51,845 nucleotides of DNA. Origin: Syntrophorhabdales bacterium (GTDB taxonomy: Bacteria; Desulfobacterota; Syntrophorhabdia; Syntrophorhabdales; WCHB1-27). The stretch is taken from NCBI GenBank assembly GCA_035541455.1, contig DATKNH010000069.1, forward strand, positions 1 through 51,845. Reading direction: 5' to 3'. Both the position numbers and the translations under genes were made by a program. Positions 33,317 to 42,727 of the stretch are shown here, piece by piece. Below the pieces are notes generated by a model. The model made no database searches, was not told the DNA's origin, and was given only the letters and a program-made list of their open reading frames with translations. Positions within the stretch are counted from its first letter, which is position 1, and each line of letters starts with the position of its first letter.

Positions 33317-34558
33317 CTAACCCATTACCTCGCACGTGCTTGGCGACTGCCTGAAAACCTGAAGGGTGCCGTCCGGGATGACATGAACATCGGGAGTTTT
33401 CTTCTTGTATTCCTCGTCCAGGATACGCACAACTTCTGCGGCGTCCCGGCACCAGAACACGTCCTCTTTCTTGCCGAACCAGTATGTTGACGCCACATCT
33501 TTGTGCCGGGAAACCACGAATATCTTTCGCACGTTCTTTTCTTTCATGCGCTCACCGCGCCCGAGTCTGCCCCATAGGTCTCTTCCAAATCGTCCGAGCA
33601 GATAGTGAACGACCTGCCCTCTGGAAACATCCGCAAGCAGCACCACGTAACCGCCCTCCTCTTTCAGCAGGGCAGAAGCCTGAGAAAGGCCAATCGTTGC
33701 CTCGTTGCCTTTGGCAAACGTGTTGACAAAGAGAATATCCGCTTTCCATGGAACGGCCGCCCCGTAATGAGTGAGTGAACGCTCGGAAAATTTCGAATAT
33801 GAATCTTCAGCCGTGCCGGCCGAAATGGCCACAGCCTCAGCTTCACTGTTCACCAGTAGGTCTATCTTCGCGTGGAGCCCGGCTGTGCGGCCGAACTCCT
33901 TCACTTCCTCAAGGAGAGGGTTATCCCGGTAGCTGAGGGGTCTACACACCGAAAGGTTCTCCTGCAGAAGCTTGCCGTGGTGGTGTATGATCGCATCTAT
34001 GTGAGCAACCCCGGGCATGATAATCTTGTATCCTCCCCCAAGGCCGCAAAAGCCGTGAGGCACAAAAGAACCGATACCGATTCTCAGGTCGCAGCTCAAG
34101 AACTCCTTGTTGACCAGTACAGGGGTCCCAAGGCGCGTCCGGCCCAGATACTCACAGTTCTCGTAAGGGTTGTGATTGTAGACTGCGAATTGTTCCGGCA
34201 CCTCTTCGCCCAGTTTTCTCCTCAGGGCCGCATTATCAAGAGGTACGTGCGTGCCCAGCGCGCAAAGGAATCTCACCTGCTCATCGCGCACGGCGCATCG
34301 GTCGAACAGTTCAATCAGGTAAGGCGTGATACGATAGACGCGGGTGGGCCTCGAAGTGTCGTCGAAGACGATGCAGATTTCCTTCTTGCCCTTCAGCAAT
34401 CTCTCGAGCGGCGCAAGCGCCTTTCTGTAGCCGTCATCGTCGAGGAGCCTCTCGCGATCTCCTTCCATGCGAAGTACGTCCACATTCCAACGCTCAGGGA
34501 GGTCAAGTTCGAATGCGTCATCCTTTCCCCACAGATCATGTTTCAGCGATATTCTCAT
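33317..34558 (-). CDS. LarA-like nickel-pincer-dependent racemase/epimerase
   Basis: 413 residues. Residues corresponding to the nickel-pincer site of lactate racemase LarA are conserved at nearly the same spacing: His104 (LGTH), His168 (PHGF), Lys178 (GGGYK, the thioamide-forming lysine) and His194 (in HHH). The DDTSRPTR motif at 66-73 is also present. The cofactor-making larB, larC and larE genes are not in the window. It lies 17 bp downstream of a LivK-like receptor gene and is likely cotranscribed, so it may racemise or epimerise the imported hydroxyacid. The substrate need not be lactate. Confidence 0.88.
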   Translation of the reverse strand: MRISLKHDLWGKDDAFELDLPERWNVDVLRMEGDRERLLDDDGYRKALAPLERLLKGKKEICIVFDDTSRPTRVYRITPYLIELFDRCAVRDEQVRFLCALGTHVPLDNAALRRKLGEEVPEQFAVYNHNPYENCEYLGRTRLGTPVLVNKEFLSCDLRIGIGSFVPHGFCGLGGGYKIIMPGVAHIDAIIHHHGKLLQENLSVCRPLSYRDNPLLEEVKEFGRTAGLHAKIDLLVNSEAEAVAISAGTAEDSYSKFSERSLTHYGAAVPWKADILFVNTFAKGNEATIGLSQASALLKEEGGYVVLLADVSRGQVVHYLLGRFGRDLWGRLGRGERMKEKNVRKIFVVSRHKDVASTYWFGKKEDVFWCRDAAEVVRILDEEYKKKTPDVHVIPDGTLQVFRQSPSTCEVMG

Positions 34559-34575
34559 GCTGCGTCCAATAGCAA

Positions 34576-35790
34576 TTACTTGCGCAGCTTCATCATCTCT
34601 TCGCAGCTCGGCAGATAATCTTTACCAGCAATCGTTACCATATCAGATCCTATGAGGAAATCATATCCGGGCACCTTCTTGGTAACGCCGTAATACATGG
34701 GCAAGATCACCTGGTGGTCGCACGCGCGCATCTGCAGCTTGCCAATCGGACTGTCTATCGTTAGGCCCTCCAACGCGTCGATAAACTTCTCTTTGTCCAC
34801 CCTGCCGGCTTTCTGGTAAGCTCCCGCGATGAACATACCTGCAGTGTACCCGTAGAGTGCGGTAGAGCCCGGATACCGTTTGTAAAGTTTCCTGAAAGCT
34901 TCGACAAATGACTTGTTTTCAGGGCTTGCAGGGTAATAGAAGTGATAGCAGGAGCTTCCCATGATGCCTTCCGGGGCGTCGAGACCCAGAGGAGCGAGGG
35001 CGAGCTGGTCAGTCGCATAGTGCTGGTAAATGGGAATCTTTCCTTCAAGTCCGAGCGCCTTGACCGATTTCATGAAGTTGACGATGCCGCCTCCGCCCGA
35101 AGCACTGATGATACAGTCAGGTGCTGCCTGCATGACTGCGGTGAGATAAGGCGTCAAGTCTGTTTCCCCCACCTTCCTCCACGACTCGCCGAGAAGCTGG
35201 ACGTTTGGCTTAAGAACTTTCAGATTGCTCCAGATGGCCTCGGCGCATGCATGGCCGAACTCGTAATCCTCACCCATGATCCAGTATTTAACGTAAGGCT
35301 TCCGGGAGAGTGCCAGGGCAGTGGCTTTTCCGACCATCATGGTGTTTTCGTTGAGGTTGAAGACATAACGATGCCCCTGCTCACCGACTATCTTATCGCT
35401 CTTTGCATCGGTGACGAGGAAGGGGATCTTCTCCTTCTTTGCAAAATCGGACATGGCCAGAGCAGCGCCGCTGTTAGTCGAGCCCATGAGCAAGTCAACA
35501 TTTTCCCTCATTACCAGCTCCTTTGTCATGGTAAGCGCAATGTCCGGTTTGAACTTGTCATCCCGCGTCACGAATTCTATTTTTCTCTTCAGCACCCCAC
35601 CCTTTGCATTCACCTCATTGATAGCCATTTTGAAACCGTCCAGGACATCCATCGTGTAGGCAGTGGCTGGTCCCGAGTAGGTGTCGACTACCCCTACTTT
35701 GATGACAGCGGAAGCTGCATCAGCACAGGGCACATACCCTGCGGCCAGGCAAAACAGTATCATTAGGGAGAGCAGTACATTCTTCTTCAT
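34576..35790 (-). CDS. LivK-like ABC substrate-binding protein
   Basis: 404 residues from the ATG at 35790 behind AGGAGG; a longer frame upstream is not homologous. A Sec signal (MKKNVLLSLMILFCLAAG and following to ADA) precedes a type 1 periplasmic binding fold (IKVGVVDTYSGPATAY; LLMGSTNSGAALAMSDFAKK). No Liv permease or ATPase is nearby. It is promoter-proximal to the LarA homologue, suggesting a joint role in uptake and conversion of a chiral hydroxyacid. It is clearly diverged from the Tat-exported receptor at 12437. Confidence 0.88.
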   Translation of the reverse strand: MKKNVLLSLMILFCLAAGYVPCADAASAVIKVGVVDTYSGPATAYTMDVLDGFKMAINEVNAKGGVLKRKIEFVTRDDKFKPDIALTMTKELVMRENVDLLMGSTNSGAALAMSDFAKKEKIPFLVTDAKSDKIVGEQGHRYVFNLNENTMMVGKATALALSRKPYVKYWIMGEDYEFGHACAEAIWSNLKVLKPNVQLLGESWRKVGETDLTPYLTAVMQAAPDCIISASGGGGIVNFMKSVKALGLEGKIPIYQHYATDQLALAPLGLDAPEGIMGSSCYHFYYPASPENKSFVEAFRKLYKRYPGSTALYGYTAGMFIAGAYQKAGRVDKEKFIDALEGLTIDSPIGKLQMRACDHQVILPMYYGVTKKVPGYDFLIGSDMVTIAGKDYLPSCEEMMKLRK

Positions 35791-35818
35791 GCGACGCCTC
35801 CTGATTTTAATTAGTAGA

Positions 35819-35847
35819 TTTGTAACCGTAAACGTGCGCGATGTCAA
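35819..35847 (-). promoter_or_regulatory. Sigma-70-like promoter of the receptor-LarA operon
   Basis: On the minus strand TTGACA (35842-35847), 17-bp spacer, TACAAA (35819-35824). The leader to the ATG at 35790 is about 22 bases and contains AGGAGG. Confidence 0.6.
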
Positions 35848-35910
35848 ACAAAAACCGTGGCGTGGGCTCGCGGAGAAAACCGTCCTACCCGGCTCGTCTC
35901 CCCCCAAGGA

Positions 35911-37008
35911 CTACTGGCGGTCGAAAAATTCCTTGAAGCGGTCCTTTATGCCCTTCGCCTGTGTAACAGGACTGTCCCCATTCAGCTCCTTTGACAGCTC
36001 TTCAAGCAGGGTTTTCTGTTTGTCGGTAAGCTTCGTCGGCACCTTGCCATACACGTATACAATTTCGTCACCTCTGCCGTAGCCGTTGGCTTTAGGTGCC
36101 CCAAGCCCCTTGAGCCTGAAGCTCTTCCCCGGTTGGGTGCCGGGACCCAGCTTGATGACCGTCTCGCCTTCTACCGTGGGGACTCGAATCTCGCCACCCA
36201 GGCAGAGGAGCGGGAAATGTACTTCCGTATGCAAAACAACGTCGTCGCCTTCTCTTTCAAATACAGGATGTTCTTTGACCCTGAGGACAATGTAGAGGTC
36301 ACCGGGGACCGCATCATGTAACCCCTGAGCACCCTCTCCTCTCATCTTCAGCCTTACTCCGGTGTCAACACCCGCAGGAATGTTCACTTTGATATTTTTC
36401 GAATTTCTGACGTAACCGCGCCCTTTGCATGCCTTGCACGGATCCTTGATGATATGTCCCTCACCATTACAATATTCACAGGTCTTGTTGATCGTGAAGA
36501 ACCCCTGGCTGTACCGTACCTGGCCCCGACCGCTACAGTGTTTGCAGACTACGGGTTGAAACCCGGGCTCTACCCTCGATCCCTTGCACTGCGGGCAGCG
36601 CTCATCCTTCGGTATCTCGATCTCCTTTTCTGTTCCAAAAATTGCTTCCTCAAACTCGATGTCCAGGTTGTAGCGGAGATCTTCGCCTTTTCTCTGCCGC
36701 CTGCGCTGGGTGCCGCCGAAGAAATCACCAAGCAGGTCGCCAAAGATATCGTTGAAATTGCCGCCGAACCCGAAGTCAAAACCCGCTCCCGGTTCGGCCG
36801 TTCCAAAGCGGTCATAGGCCGAACGTTTTTCCGAATCGCCCAATACCGCGTAAGCTTCGTTTATTTCCTTGAATTTTTCTTCCGCGGTTTTGTCGTCGGG
36901 ATTCCGATCAGGGTGGTGGGTCAGGGCAAGCTTGCGATAGGCTTTCTTGAGCTCTTCATCGGTGGCAGTCCTTGGTACACCGAGTATGTCGTAGTAATCC
37001 TTCCTCAT
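35911..37008 (-). CDS. dnaJ: Hsp40 co-chaperone DnaJ
   Basis: 365 residues. The J domain carries His32-Pro33-Asp34 (HHPD), followed by a Gly/Phe-rich linker ([13 protein letters not shown]), four zinc repeats ([32 protein letters not shown]) and the C-terminal substrate domain, a complete type I DnaJ. It stimulates DnaK ATPase and delivers unfolded clients. It follows grpE by 12 bp with no dnaK between them, so its partner is encoded elsewhere. Confidence 0.97.
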   Translation of the reverse strand: MRKDYYDILGVPRTATDEELKKAYRKLALTHHPDRNPDDKTAEEKFKEINEAYAVLGDSEKRSAYDRFGTAEPGAGFDFGFGGNFNDIFGDLLGDFFGGTQRRRQRKGEDLRYNLDIEFEEAIFGTEKEIEIPKDERCPQCKGSRVEPGFQPVVCKHCSGRGQVRYSQGFFTINKTCEYCNGEGHIIKDPCKACKGRGYVRNSKNIKVNIPAGVDTGVRLKMRGEGAQGLHDAVPGDLYIVLRVKEHPVFEREGDDVVLHTEVHFPLLCLGGEIRVPTVEGETVIKLGPGTQPGKSFRLKGLGAPKANGYGRGDEIVYVYGKVPTKLTDKQKTLLEELSKELNGDSPVTQAKGIKDRFKEFFDRQ

Positions 37009-37020
37009 GGCTGTGACGTC

Positions 37021-37608
37021 TTATTCTTCCCCGGGTTGTTTAGCTACAGTGACCATTGAAGGCCTCAGCAGCCGCCCGTCCATGATATAGCCCTTCTGAA
37101 GCTCTGTAACGACCGTTCCTGGAGCCTTGTCTTCGCATGCTTCCTGAGCAATGGCTTCATGGACGTTCGGATCAAACTCCTTTTCAAGCGCTTCCACCCT
37201 CGTCACTTTAAACTTCTCCAGCACTTTGAGGAAGCTGTTCAGGGTCAGTTCGACCCCTTCAACGATGGCCTTTGAATCATCGGTCTTGCCCCCGTGTTCT
37301 ATAGCCCTCTCAAGATTATCGATAACAGGCAACAGTTCTTTAACGAGTCTTTCATTGCCGTACTTAACTGCCTCATCCTTTTCCTTGGCTTTCAGTTTCT
37401 TGAAGTTTTCAAAATCAGCCTGCTGGTAAAGAAGCCGCTCCCTGAGTTCCCCGAGCTCTTTCTCTTTATTCTCCAGGCTCTGCTTGAGTTCCTCTATGAT
37501 CTCTTCCTTCTTTTTCTTCTTCTTGTGTTCCTCGTGTGCCTCAGAAGCTTTTTGCTCTGAAGGCAGGGTTTCGCTTTCTGGCGTTTTGCCGTTGCCGTCA
37601 TTCTGCAT
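37021..37608 (-). CDS. grpE: Nucleotide exchange factor GrpE
   Basis: 195 residues from the ATG at 37608, which has GAGG eight bases upstream; a GTG at 37620 overlapping the hrcA stop is an alternative. A long N-terminal coiled coil (about 25-85) precedes the C-terminal beta domain (DPNVHEAIAQEACEDKAPGTVVTELQKGY). GrpE releases ADP from DnaK. It is coupled to hrcA and directly followed by dnaJ. Confidence 0.96.
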   Translation of the reverse strand: MQNDGNGKTPESETLPSEQKASEAHEEHKKKKKKEEIIEELKQSLENKEKELGELRERLLYQQADFENFKKLKAKEKDEAVKYGNERLVKELLPVIDNLERAIEHGGKTDDSKAIVEGVELTLNSFLKVLEKFKVTRVEALEKEFDPNVHEAIAQEACEDKAPGTVVTELQKGYIMDGRLLRPSMVTVAKQPGEE

Positions 37609-37616
37609 GCTTGTCC

Positions 37617-38663
37617 TCACATTGTACTCAGAAGCTGTGTCACCATCTTCGCGGTCTCGTTGACAATGGGGATGATCCTGGAGTAATCCATTCTAACCGG
37701 ACCCATCACACCGAGTATTCCTCGGTTTCTTGAACCGATGCGGTAGACAGACGTAATGATGCTCACGTCACGCATCTCCTGGACGCCTGTTTCTGTACCT
37801 ATCATCACGTGTATCTCCTCATCCTCCAGGCTCCGGTCGAGAAGGCCGAGTAGTTTTTCCTTCTTTTCAAAGGCCTGGAACAATTCCCTCAACCGCTTGA
37901 TGTCTGAAAACTCCGGGACTCCAATAATCGTCGACGTACCCTCGATGTAAACATCCCTGTGGTCCTCGTCTTCGACGATCGTGTCAAGGACATCCAGCAC
38001 TTTTCGCATCAATGTGCTGAATGCCTCTTTATCGCGTCTTATGTCCTCGTAGATCTCTTTCTTGAGCGCATAGAAGGGCATGCCCTCACACCGCTCATTC
38101 ATGTACTGTTTCATGCCCTGCAGGAGCTGCGGGCTGAGGTTTTCCTCGGTTATCACAAGCCTGGAATGGACTATACCTGCCGACGTCACAAAAAGAACCA
38201 GGACCTTTTGGCCGGAAAGCTTCACGAATTCGATCTCTTTGAAAAACATCGTGTCCGCTTTTGGTTCAACCACTATCCCGGCATATTGCCCGAGGTTGGC
38301 GAGGACGCGGGAAGCGTCTTCCATGACCTGTTCAGTATACGGGTACTGGTGCTTAAAAAGAGCATCCATCACGCGCAATTCGTTCTGGCCCAGACCTCGA
38401 TACACCAAGAGACTGTTTACGTAGTACCGGAAAGCCTTACCGGTCGGGATTCTTCCTGCCACGACATGGGGCTTGAACAGGAACCCCTGCTCTTCAAGGT
38501 CAGACATGACATTCCTGATAGTAGCTGAACTCCACCGGTGTCCCAGAAGCTTTGAGAGCGTCCTTGAACCCACGGGCTCAGCCGACGTGATATACGACGT
38601 TACGATCAATTCCAGAATCTTGACTTCTCGCTCGTTCAATGCTTCCATAGCGCTACCAGACAT
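37617..38663 (-). CDS. hrcA: Heat-shock repressor HrcA
   Basis: 348 residues: an N-terminal winged helix (EPVGSRTLSKLLGHRWSSATIRN) and a C-terminal GAF-like domain. HrcA represses class I heat-shock genes through the CIRCE element. No TTAGCACTC-N9-GAGTGCTAA element is visible upstream, only an imperfect CCCCGG/CCGGG hairpin near 38675-38698. The ATG at 38663 or the one at 38648 may be the start; neither has a strong ribosome binding site. Confidence 0.96.
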   Translation of the reverse strand: MSGSAMEALNEREVKILELIVTSYITSAEPVGSRTLSKLLGHRWSSATIRNVMSDLEEQGFLFKPHVVAGRIPTGKAFRYYVNSLLVYRGLGQNELRVMDALFKHQYPYTEQVMEDASRVLANLGQYAGIVVEPKADTMFFKEIEFVKLSGQKVLVLFVTSAGIVHSRLVITEENLSPQLLQGMKQYMNERCEGMPFYALKKEIYEDIRRDKEAFSTLMRKVLDVLDTIVEDEDHRDVYIEGTSTIIGVPEFSDIKRLRELFQAFEKKEKLLGLLDRSLEDEEIHVMIGTETGVQEMRDVSIITSVYRIGSRNRGILGVMGPVRMDYSRIIPIVNETAKMVTQLLSTM

Positions 38664-38713
38664 CGGTCTATTCCCGGCCGTGCCTCAGACCGGGGTACTC
38701 TGACACCTGTAAT

Positions 38714-38742
38714 AAACTAATGATATCCGCCAGGTTTGTCAA
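38714..38742 (-). promoter_or_regulatory. Sigma-70-like promoter of hrcA-grpE-dnaJ
   Basis: On the minus strand a perfect TTGACA (38737-38742), 17-bp spacer and TAGTTT (38714-38719). A typical sigma-32 heat-shock promoter is not apparent. Confidence 0.5.
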
Positions 38743-38811
38743 GCCGGTTTTGCCCCATTTTACAGGGCTTTACGGGGCATTGGCTCGGCCCGGCGTCCTT
38801 AGCCGACAGAA

Positions 38812-40008
38812 TCACTCGTCGGGGGCGTACGAGGCGGGCAGTCCCCTTTGGTTCCTGAGTTCTTCTATCTTGTTCAGCGGCTTCTCAAGTTGTCGCCTGC
38901 GCGTTGTTGTGAGGGCCTCGTACTCCTTCTGGGTATCCTCAATGCGCTTCCCAAGAACTTCAAATTTCTTCTGAAACTCATCCCATTGCTTCTTGAAGCT
39001 TCCCAGGAGAGAGAGTATCTCGTTCGAGGTCTGCTCCAACGCGAAGGCATCCACCGCCTGACGGATTATTGCCAGCACGGCAAAGAGAGTTAGCGGCGAA
39101 ACGAAGAGCACCTTGCTTCGCAAGCTCTCGTCGACGATCATACTGTCGTGTTCGTAGATAAATGCATATATCTGTTCGTTGGGTATAAAAAGCAGGGCAT
39201 AATCAATTGTATTCTGTTCGGGGTTTATATACTCCCGCGTAGTGACCTCTTTTATTTTGGCCCTCACATCTTTCAGAAAGTCGCTTCGAAATCTTGACTT
39301 TTCCATATCGGAAGCAGCCTCAAGAAATCTCATATAGTTATCAAGGGGGAACTTGACGTCCATGTTCAACCGCAGATCCTTGGGGAGAAGAAAGGTAAAA
39401 TCGGGTCGCGACCCTATGCCCTCTATGGCTTTCTGCTTCACGTAATTGACGCTTTCGATAAATCCTGCCAACCGCAGTATGTCTTCTGCCATACGCTCGC
39501 CCCATTGTCCCCTCGCTTTTGTGCTTGCAAGAGCCTCCCTGAGCATGGCCGTGGTCTGGGCAAGCGTTGCGGTTTGTTCGCCGGCAAGTTTCAGATGCTT
39601 GCTCAGCTCTCCGAATTTCTCAACCCTGTCTTTCTCCAGAGAAGACATGAGAACCGAAACCGATTCCAGCTGGTTTGTCATTCTTTGCAGTTGCTGATCT
39701 ATAAGGCCTTTCTTGGCATCCAGTTCCTTTACACCCAGTTCACGCTCAGATTCCAGTCGCTGGTGGGCAAGCTTCAGAAATTCTTCGGTGGACTTGGCAA
39801 GCGCGTCCAGAGAGAGACAGCCAAAAGCGGCTTTCACGTTTTCCACTATCGCGTCGACATGGGCTTTTCGCTCACTCTCGCTCTCCCGAAAAAGCTCCCC
39901 GGCCAATTCGCGCGCAGTTCTGTTCTGTACGATCCGCAGCAGAAAAGCAGAGCCCAATCCGAGAACAAAACCTGCTACGAGAGCAACAACAACCGCCACC
40001 CAGTTCAT
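38812..40008 (-). CDS. rmuC: RmuC-family DNA recombination protein
   Basis: 398 residues from the ATG at 40008 behind GAGGG. An N-terminal hydrophobic helix (about 3-24) and a long coiled coil (about 30-170) precede the PD-(D/E)XK-like RmuC domain with GQWGERMAEDILRLAG and the DVKFPLDNY segment. RmuC limits inversion-type rearrangements in E. coli and is thought to process DNA structures. The upstream frame continues but is outside the family. Confidence 0.92.
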   Translation of the reverse strand: MNWVAVVVALVAGFVLGLGSAFLLRIVQNRTARELAGELFRESESERKAHVDAIVENVKAAFGCLSLDALAKSTEEFLKLAHQRLESERELGVKELDAKKGLIDQQLQRMTNQLESVSVLMSSLEKDRVEKFGELSKHLKLAGEQTATLAQTTAMLREALASTKARGQWGERMAEDILRLAGFIESVNYVKQKAIEGIGSRPDFTFLLPKDLRLNMDVKFPLDNYMRFLEAASDMEKSRFRSDFLKDVRAKIKEVTTREYINPEQNTIDYALLFIPNEQIYAFIYEHDSMIVDESLRSKVLFVSPLTLFAVLAIIRQAVDAFALEQTSNEILSLLGSFKKQWDEFQKKFEVLGKRIEDTQKEYEALTTTRRRQLEKPLNKIEELRNQRGLPASYAPDE

Positions 40009-40027
40009 AGATACATCCCTCTTTGCT

Positions 40028-40057
40028 ATTCTACCTTTTTTGGCTGCCCCGTGTAAA
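40028..40057 (-). promoter_or_regulatory. Sigma-70-like promoter of rmuC
   Basis: On the minus strand TTTACA (40052-40057), 18-bp spacer, TAGAAT (40028-40033). This leaves a leader of about 15 bases, including the GAGGG site. Confidence 0.45.
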
Positions 40058-40119
40058 CGCGACGTTCCCTTGCATATACTCAGCAGCGTCACTATATTTG
40101 GGTATAATGCCCGTGGCCG

Positions 40120-40170
40120 GCGAGCAGCGTTCAGCATAGACGTTACGCTGAACGCTGATGACTGCTCACT
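40120..40170. repeat. GTGAGCAG/CTGCTCAC-family repeat, copy D
   Basis: An exact 10-bp inverted repeat, AGCGTTCAGC (40126-40135) and GCTGAACGCT (40147-40156), is framed by GAGCAG (40122-40127) and CTGCTC (40162-40167). It sits in the leader of the CopZ-like gene, downstream of a TATAAT at 40103-40108, and would form a hairpin near its ribosome binding site. Confidence 0.6.
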
Positions 40171-40202
40171 GATCATCGGCTCCTTTTTTTCAGGGAGGAA
40201 TT

Positions 40203-40406
40203 ATGGCGGAAGCAATGATCAAGATTGAAGGCATGACCTGCCAGCACTGTGTGATGCGCGTGAAAAAGGCCTTTGAAACTCTTCCCGGCATATTATCGCT
40301 CGACGTCCAAATCGGTCGAGCCAGCCTCAGCTACGATGATTCGGTGGTCAAGCGGGAGGATCTCGAAGCAGCCGTTACGGCAGCCGGGTATCGCGTAGCA
40401 GCGTGA
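40203..40406 (+). CDS. CopZ-like heavy-metal-associated domain protein
   Basis: 67 residues, a single HMA domain with the metal site GMTCQHC (Cys13, Cys16) near the start and the usual beta-alpha-beta-beta-alpha-beta pattern. Such proteins carry Cu(I) or a similar soft metal to a P-type ATPase or repressor. A strong GGGAGGAATT site precedes the ATG. No copper ATPase is adjacent; the next gene encodes an exported molybdenum enzyme. Confidence 0.93.
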   Translation: MAEAMIKIEGMTCQHCVMRVKKAFETLPGILSLDVQIGRASLSYDDSVVKREDLEAAVTAAGYRVAA

Positions 40407-40438
40407 ACACCGGTTCATAGGTCGGGTAGCCGGGAGAA

Positions 40439-41179
40439 GTGCCTGCCGGGTCAGGCAGCATAGGGTTAACATTGGTGCGACAAATAGGCAGAAGGTTGTT
40501 TCTCAGGATTGCGGCTTGGAGCGCTCTCGCCGCGTCCGCGCCCTCGTGGGTGTGGGCGGTCTTTGTCGAAAAACTTCAAGTCAGGACTGTCGAGAAAGAT
40601 ACGTTCCGATTCAATCCCGTAACCGGTTCAATCCACTGGACGGATAAAAAGCGTGAAGAGCCTTACTACTTGCTGGTTGATGGACTTGTCCAGCAACCGC
40701 TTCGTCTCTCCTATGGAGAACTCAAAGCCTTGCCCCGAACAGAGCAGTCATCTGATTTTCATTGCGTCGAGGGCTGGTCGGTCAAGGCGCTGCGCTGGGG
40801 CGGTTTCCGTTTCAGTGAAATCATGAAAAAGGTCGCACTACGTCCCCCGGCAAAGTATGTGGTTTTTCATTCACTTGGAAAAACAGAGTCCCCTGCCGGC
40901 ACGCTCGATCACTATGTCGAGTCGTTTTCAATCGAAGAATTGCTCGATCCGAAGAAGGAATGCCTGCTCGCGTTGTCGCTGGACGGCAAGCCTCTGCCGC
41001 ACGAGCATGGCGCGCCTCTGCGCGTGGTCTCGCCCTACGACCTTGGTTACAAGGGAAGTAAATTTGTGGCAAGGATCGAATTCACCACTAAGAGAGAGGC
41101 CGGTTGGTGGACGCTCGCAAATCCAGTTTACCCTTCCGAAGCCCCGGTGCCGAAAAGCAGGCTGACAAAGAAGAATTGA
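40439..41179 (+). CDS. Tat-exported sulfite-oxidase-fold molybdoenzyme (MsrP/YedY-like)
   Basis: 246 residues from a GTG at 40439; a GTG at 40475 giving a shorter N-terminus is an equally possible start. A twin-arginine signal (GRRLFLRIAAWSALAAS) precedes the oxidoreductase molybdopterin domain. Cys109 in DFHCVEGWSV is the molybdenum ligand, and the HEHGAPLRVVSPYDLGYKG segment is typical. The fold binds a single molybdopterin. Substrates in the family include methionine sulfoxide and sulfite; this one is unassigned. It is smaller than E. coli MsrP (about 330). Confidence 0.85.
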   Translation: MPAGSGSIGLTLVRQIGRRLFLRIAAWSALAASAPSWVWAVFVEKLQVRTVEKDTFRFNPVTGSIHWTDKKREEPYYLLVDGLVQQPLRLSYGELKALPRTEQSSDFHCVEGWSVKALRWGGFRFSEIMKKVALRPPAKYVVFHSLGKTESPAGTLDHYVESFSIEELLDPKKECLLALSLDGKPLPHEHGAPLRVVSPYDLGYKGSKFVARIEFTTKREAGWWTLANPVYPSEAPVPKSRLTKKN

Positions 41180-41197
41180 GACTGCAACACGTCTCCG

Positions 41198-42727
41198 TCA
41201 ATGCATGGCCCCGACGTCCGTATGCGCCCCCCTCCTCAGAAAGTAGACCAACGGGATCAAGCAGACACCCATAATACCGAGCAGGTAGAAGGTGTCATTA
41301 AATGAGAGCATGGTAGCCTCCCTGATGAGGTTCTTGTACGTCATCCCCAGGATACCCTTATCCGCGAGCATTGTTCCGATGCCATGACTGCCAAAAATTG
41401 CCCGCCCTTTCTGGAGCATGAACTGATACGGTTGATCAAAGGGCGTGAGGTGTTCTACCAGACGTAGCTGGTGGAACTGCGCCCGCCGCGCCAGCAGGGT
41501 CGTCACGAACGCTACGCCAAAGCTTCCTCCGAGGTTCCGAAGAAGGTTAAATATGGCGGTTGCATTGGCCATATCCTCTTTTCGAACGGTGGAGAGTGTA
41601 AGATTGGTAAGAGGAATGAAGATGAACCCCATACCGAAACCGAGAATGATGCGGGGCCACATTATAGACTCAAAACTCGCCAGCAGGTTAAATCCGGACA
41701 TCAGATAAACCGACAGCGCCAGCATGAGCACGCCGAACAGAAGGATGGCCTTGGGATTGACTTTAGTTATGAGCGGCCCGGCGATCAACAAAGCGATGAC
41801 CGTCGCAAAACCGCCGGGTCCGAGAACAACGCCTGCCAGTGTAGCCGTGTAGCCCATGAGCGTCTGAAGATACAGGGGCAACAGCACGATACTAGAAAAC
41901 ATGATGAAAAATGCGAAGAACATGATGGTGTTGCCAGCCGAAAACGAGGCGTTCCTGAAAATCTTTAAGCTCACCACCGGCGCCTCTGCCCTGAGTTCTG
42001 CGAGGACAAAAAGAACGAGTGATACCACCGAGGTGACCGAAAGCCAGACGATGAGATTCGAGGCAAACCAGTCTTCCCGCTCTCCTTTATCGAGCACTAC
42101 TTGAAGGCAGCCCAGGCCGAGCACGATAAAGAGAAGGCCCAGATAGTCCATCTTCATTCTGATCCGCATCATGTAAGGCGGGTCTTTTATGACGAGGAAG
42201 GTCAATAGCAGAGACAGTACACCTATGGGGACATTGATAAAAAAGATCCAGTGCCATGACCAGTTGTCCGTTATCCAGCCGCCCATCAAGGGACCGACGA
42301 TCGGCCCGAACATAATGCCGAGGCCGAAGAACGCCATGGCGATGCCGTGCTGCCGGGGCGGAAAAGTCTCGAGAAGAATTGACTGCGAAATAGGCTGGAG
42401 CGCACCGCCGCCGAGTCCCTGGAAGATACGGAACACGATGAGACTTTCCAGGTTCCATGCAAGGCCGCAGAGAAGAGAACTCGCAGTGAACAGTGCTATA
42501 GAGAAAAGAAGATAGACCTTCCTTCCAAAGACACGGCTGAGCCACCCTGTTATAGGAATTATGATTGCGTTGGAGACGAGATACGTCGTGATCGTCCACG
42601 TTGATTCGTCAATGCCCGCAGAGAGACTTCCTCTGATGTGATCGAGGGCAACATTCACTACCGACATGTCCACGATCTCAATCAACGTGGGGATCATGAC
42701 GACAATAGCGACGATCCACTTATTCAT
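41198..42727 (-). CDS. emrB: EmrB/QacA-family drug efflux transporter (DHA2, 14 helices)
   Basis: 509 residues with fourteen hydrophobic helices. The MFS motif GWLSRVFGRKVY lies between helices 2 and 3, and the drug-exporter motif GxGxxxGPxxGG reads GLGIMFGPIVGPLMGGW. It extrudes hydrophobic compounds using the proton gradient, working with EmrA and TolC. It is separated from the emrA-like gene by a 322-bp repeat-bearing gap and may still be in the same transcript. Confidence 0.92.
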   Translation of the reverse strand: MNKWIVAIVVMIPTLIEIVDMSVVNVALDHIRGSLSAGIDESTWTITTYLVSNAIIIPITGWLSRVFGRKVYLLFSIALFTASSLLCGLAWNLESLIVFRIFQGLGGGALQPISQSILLETFPPRQHGIAMAFFGLGIMFGPIVGPLMGGWITDNWSWHWIFFINVPIGVLSLLLTFLVIKDPPYMMRIRMKMDYLGLLFIVLGLGCLQVVLDKGEREDWFASNLIVWLSVTSVVSLVLFVLAELRAEAPVVSLKIFRNASFSAGNTIMFFAFFIMFSSIVLLPLYLQTLMGYTATLAGVVLGPGGFATVIALLIAGPLITKVNPKAILLFGVLMLALSVYLMSGFNLLASFESIMWPRIILGFGMGFIFIPLTNLTLSTVRKEDMANATAIFNLLRNLGGSFGVAFVTTLLARRAQFHQLRLVEHLTPFDQPYQFMLQKGRAIFGSHGIGTMLADKGILGMTYKNLIREATMLSFNDTFYLLGIMGVCLIPLVYFLRRGAHTDVGAMH

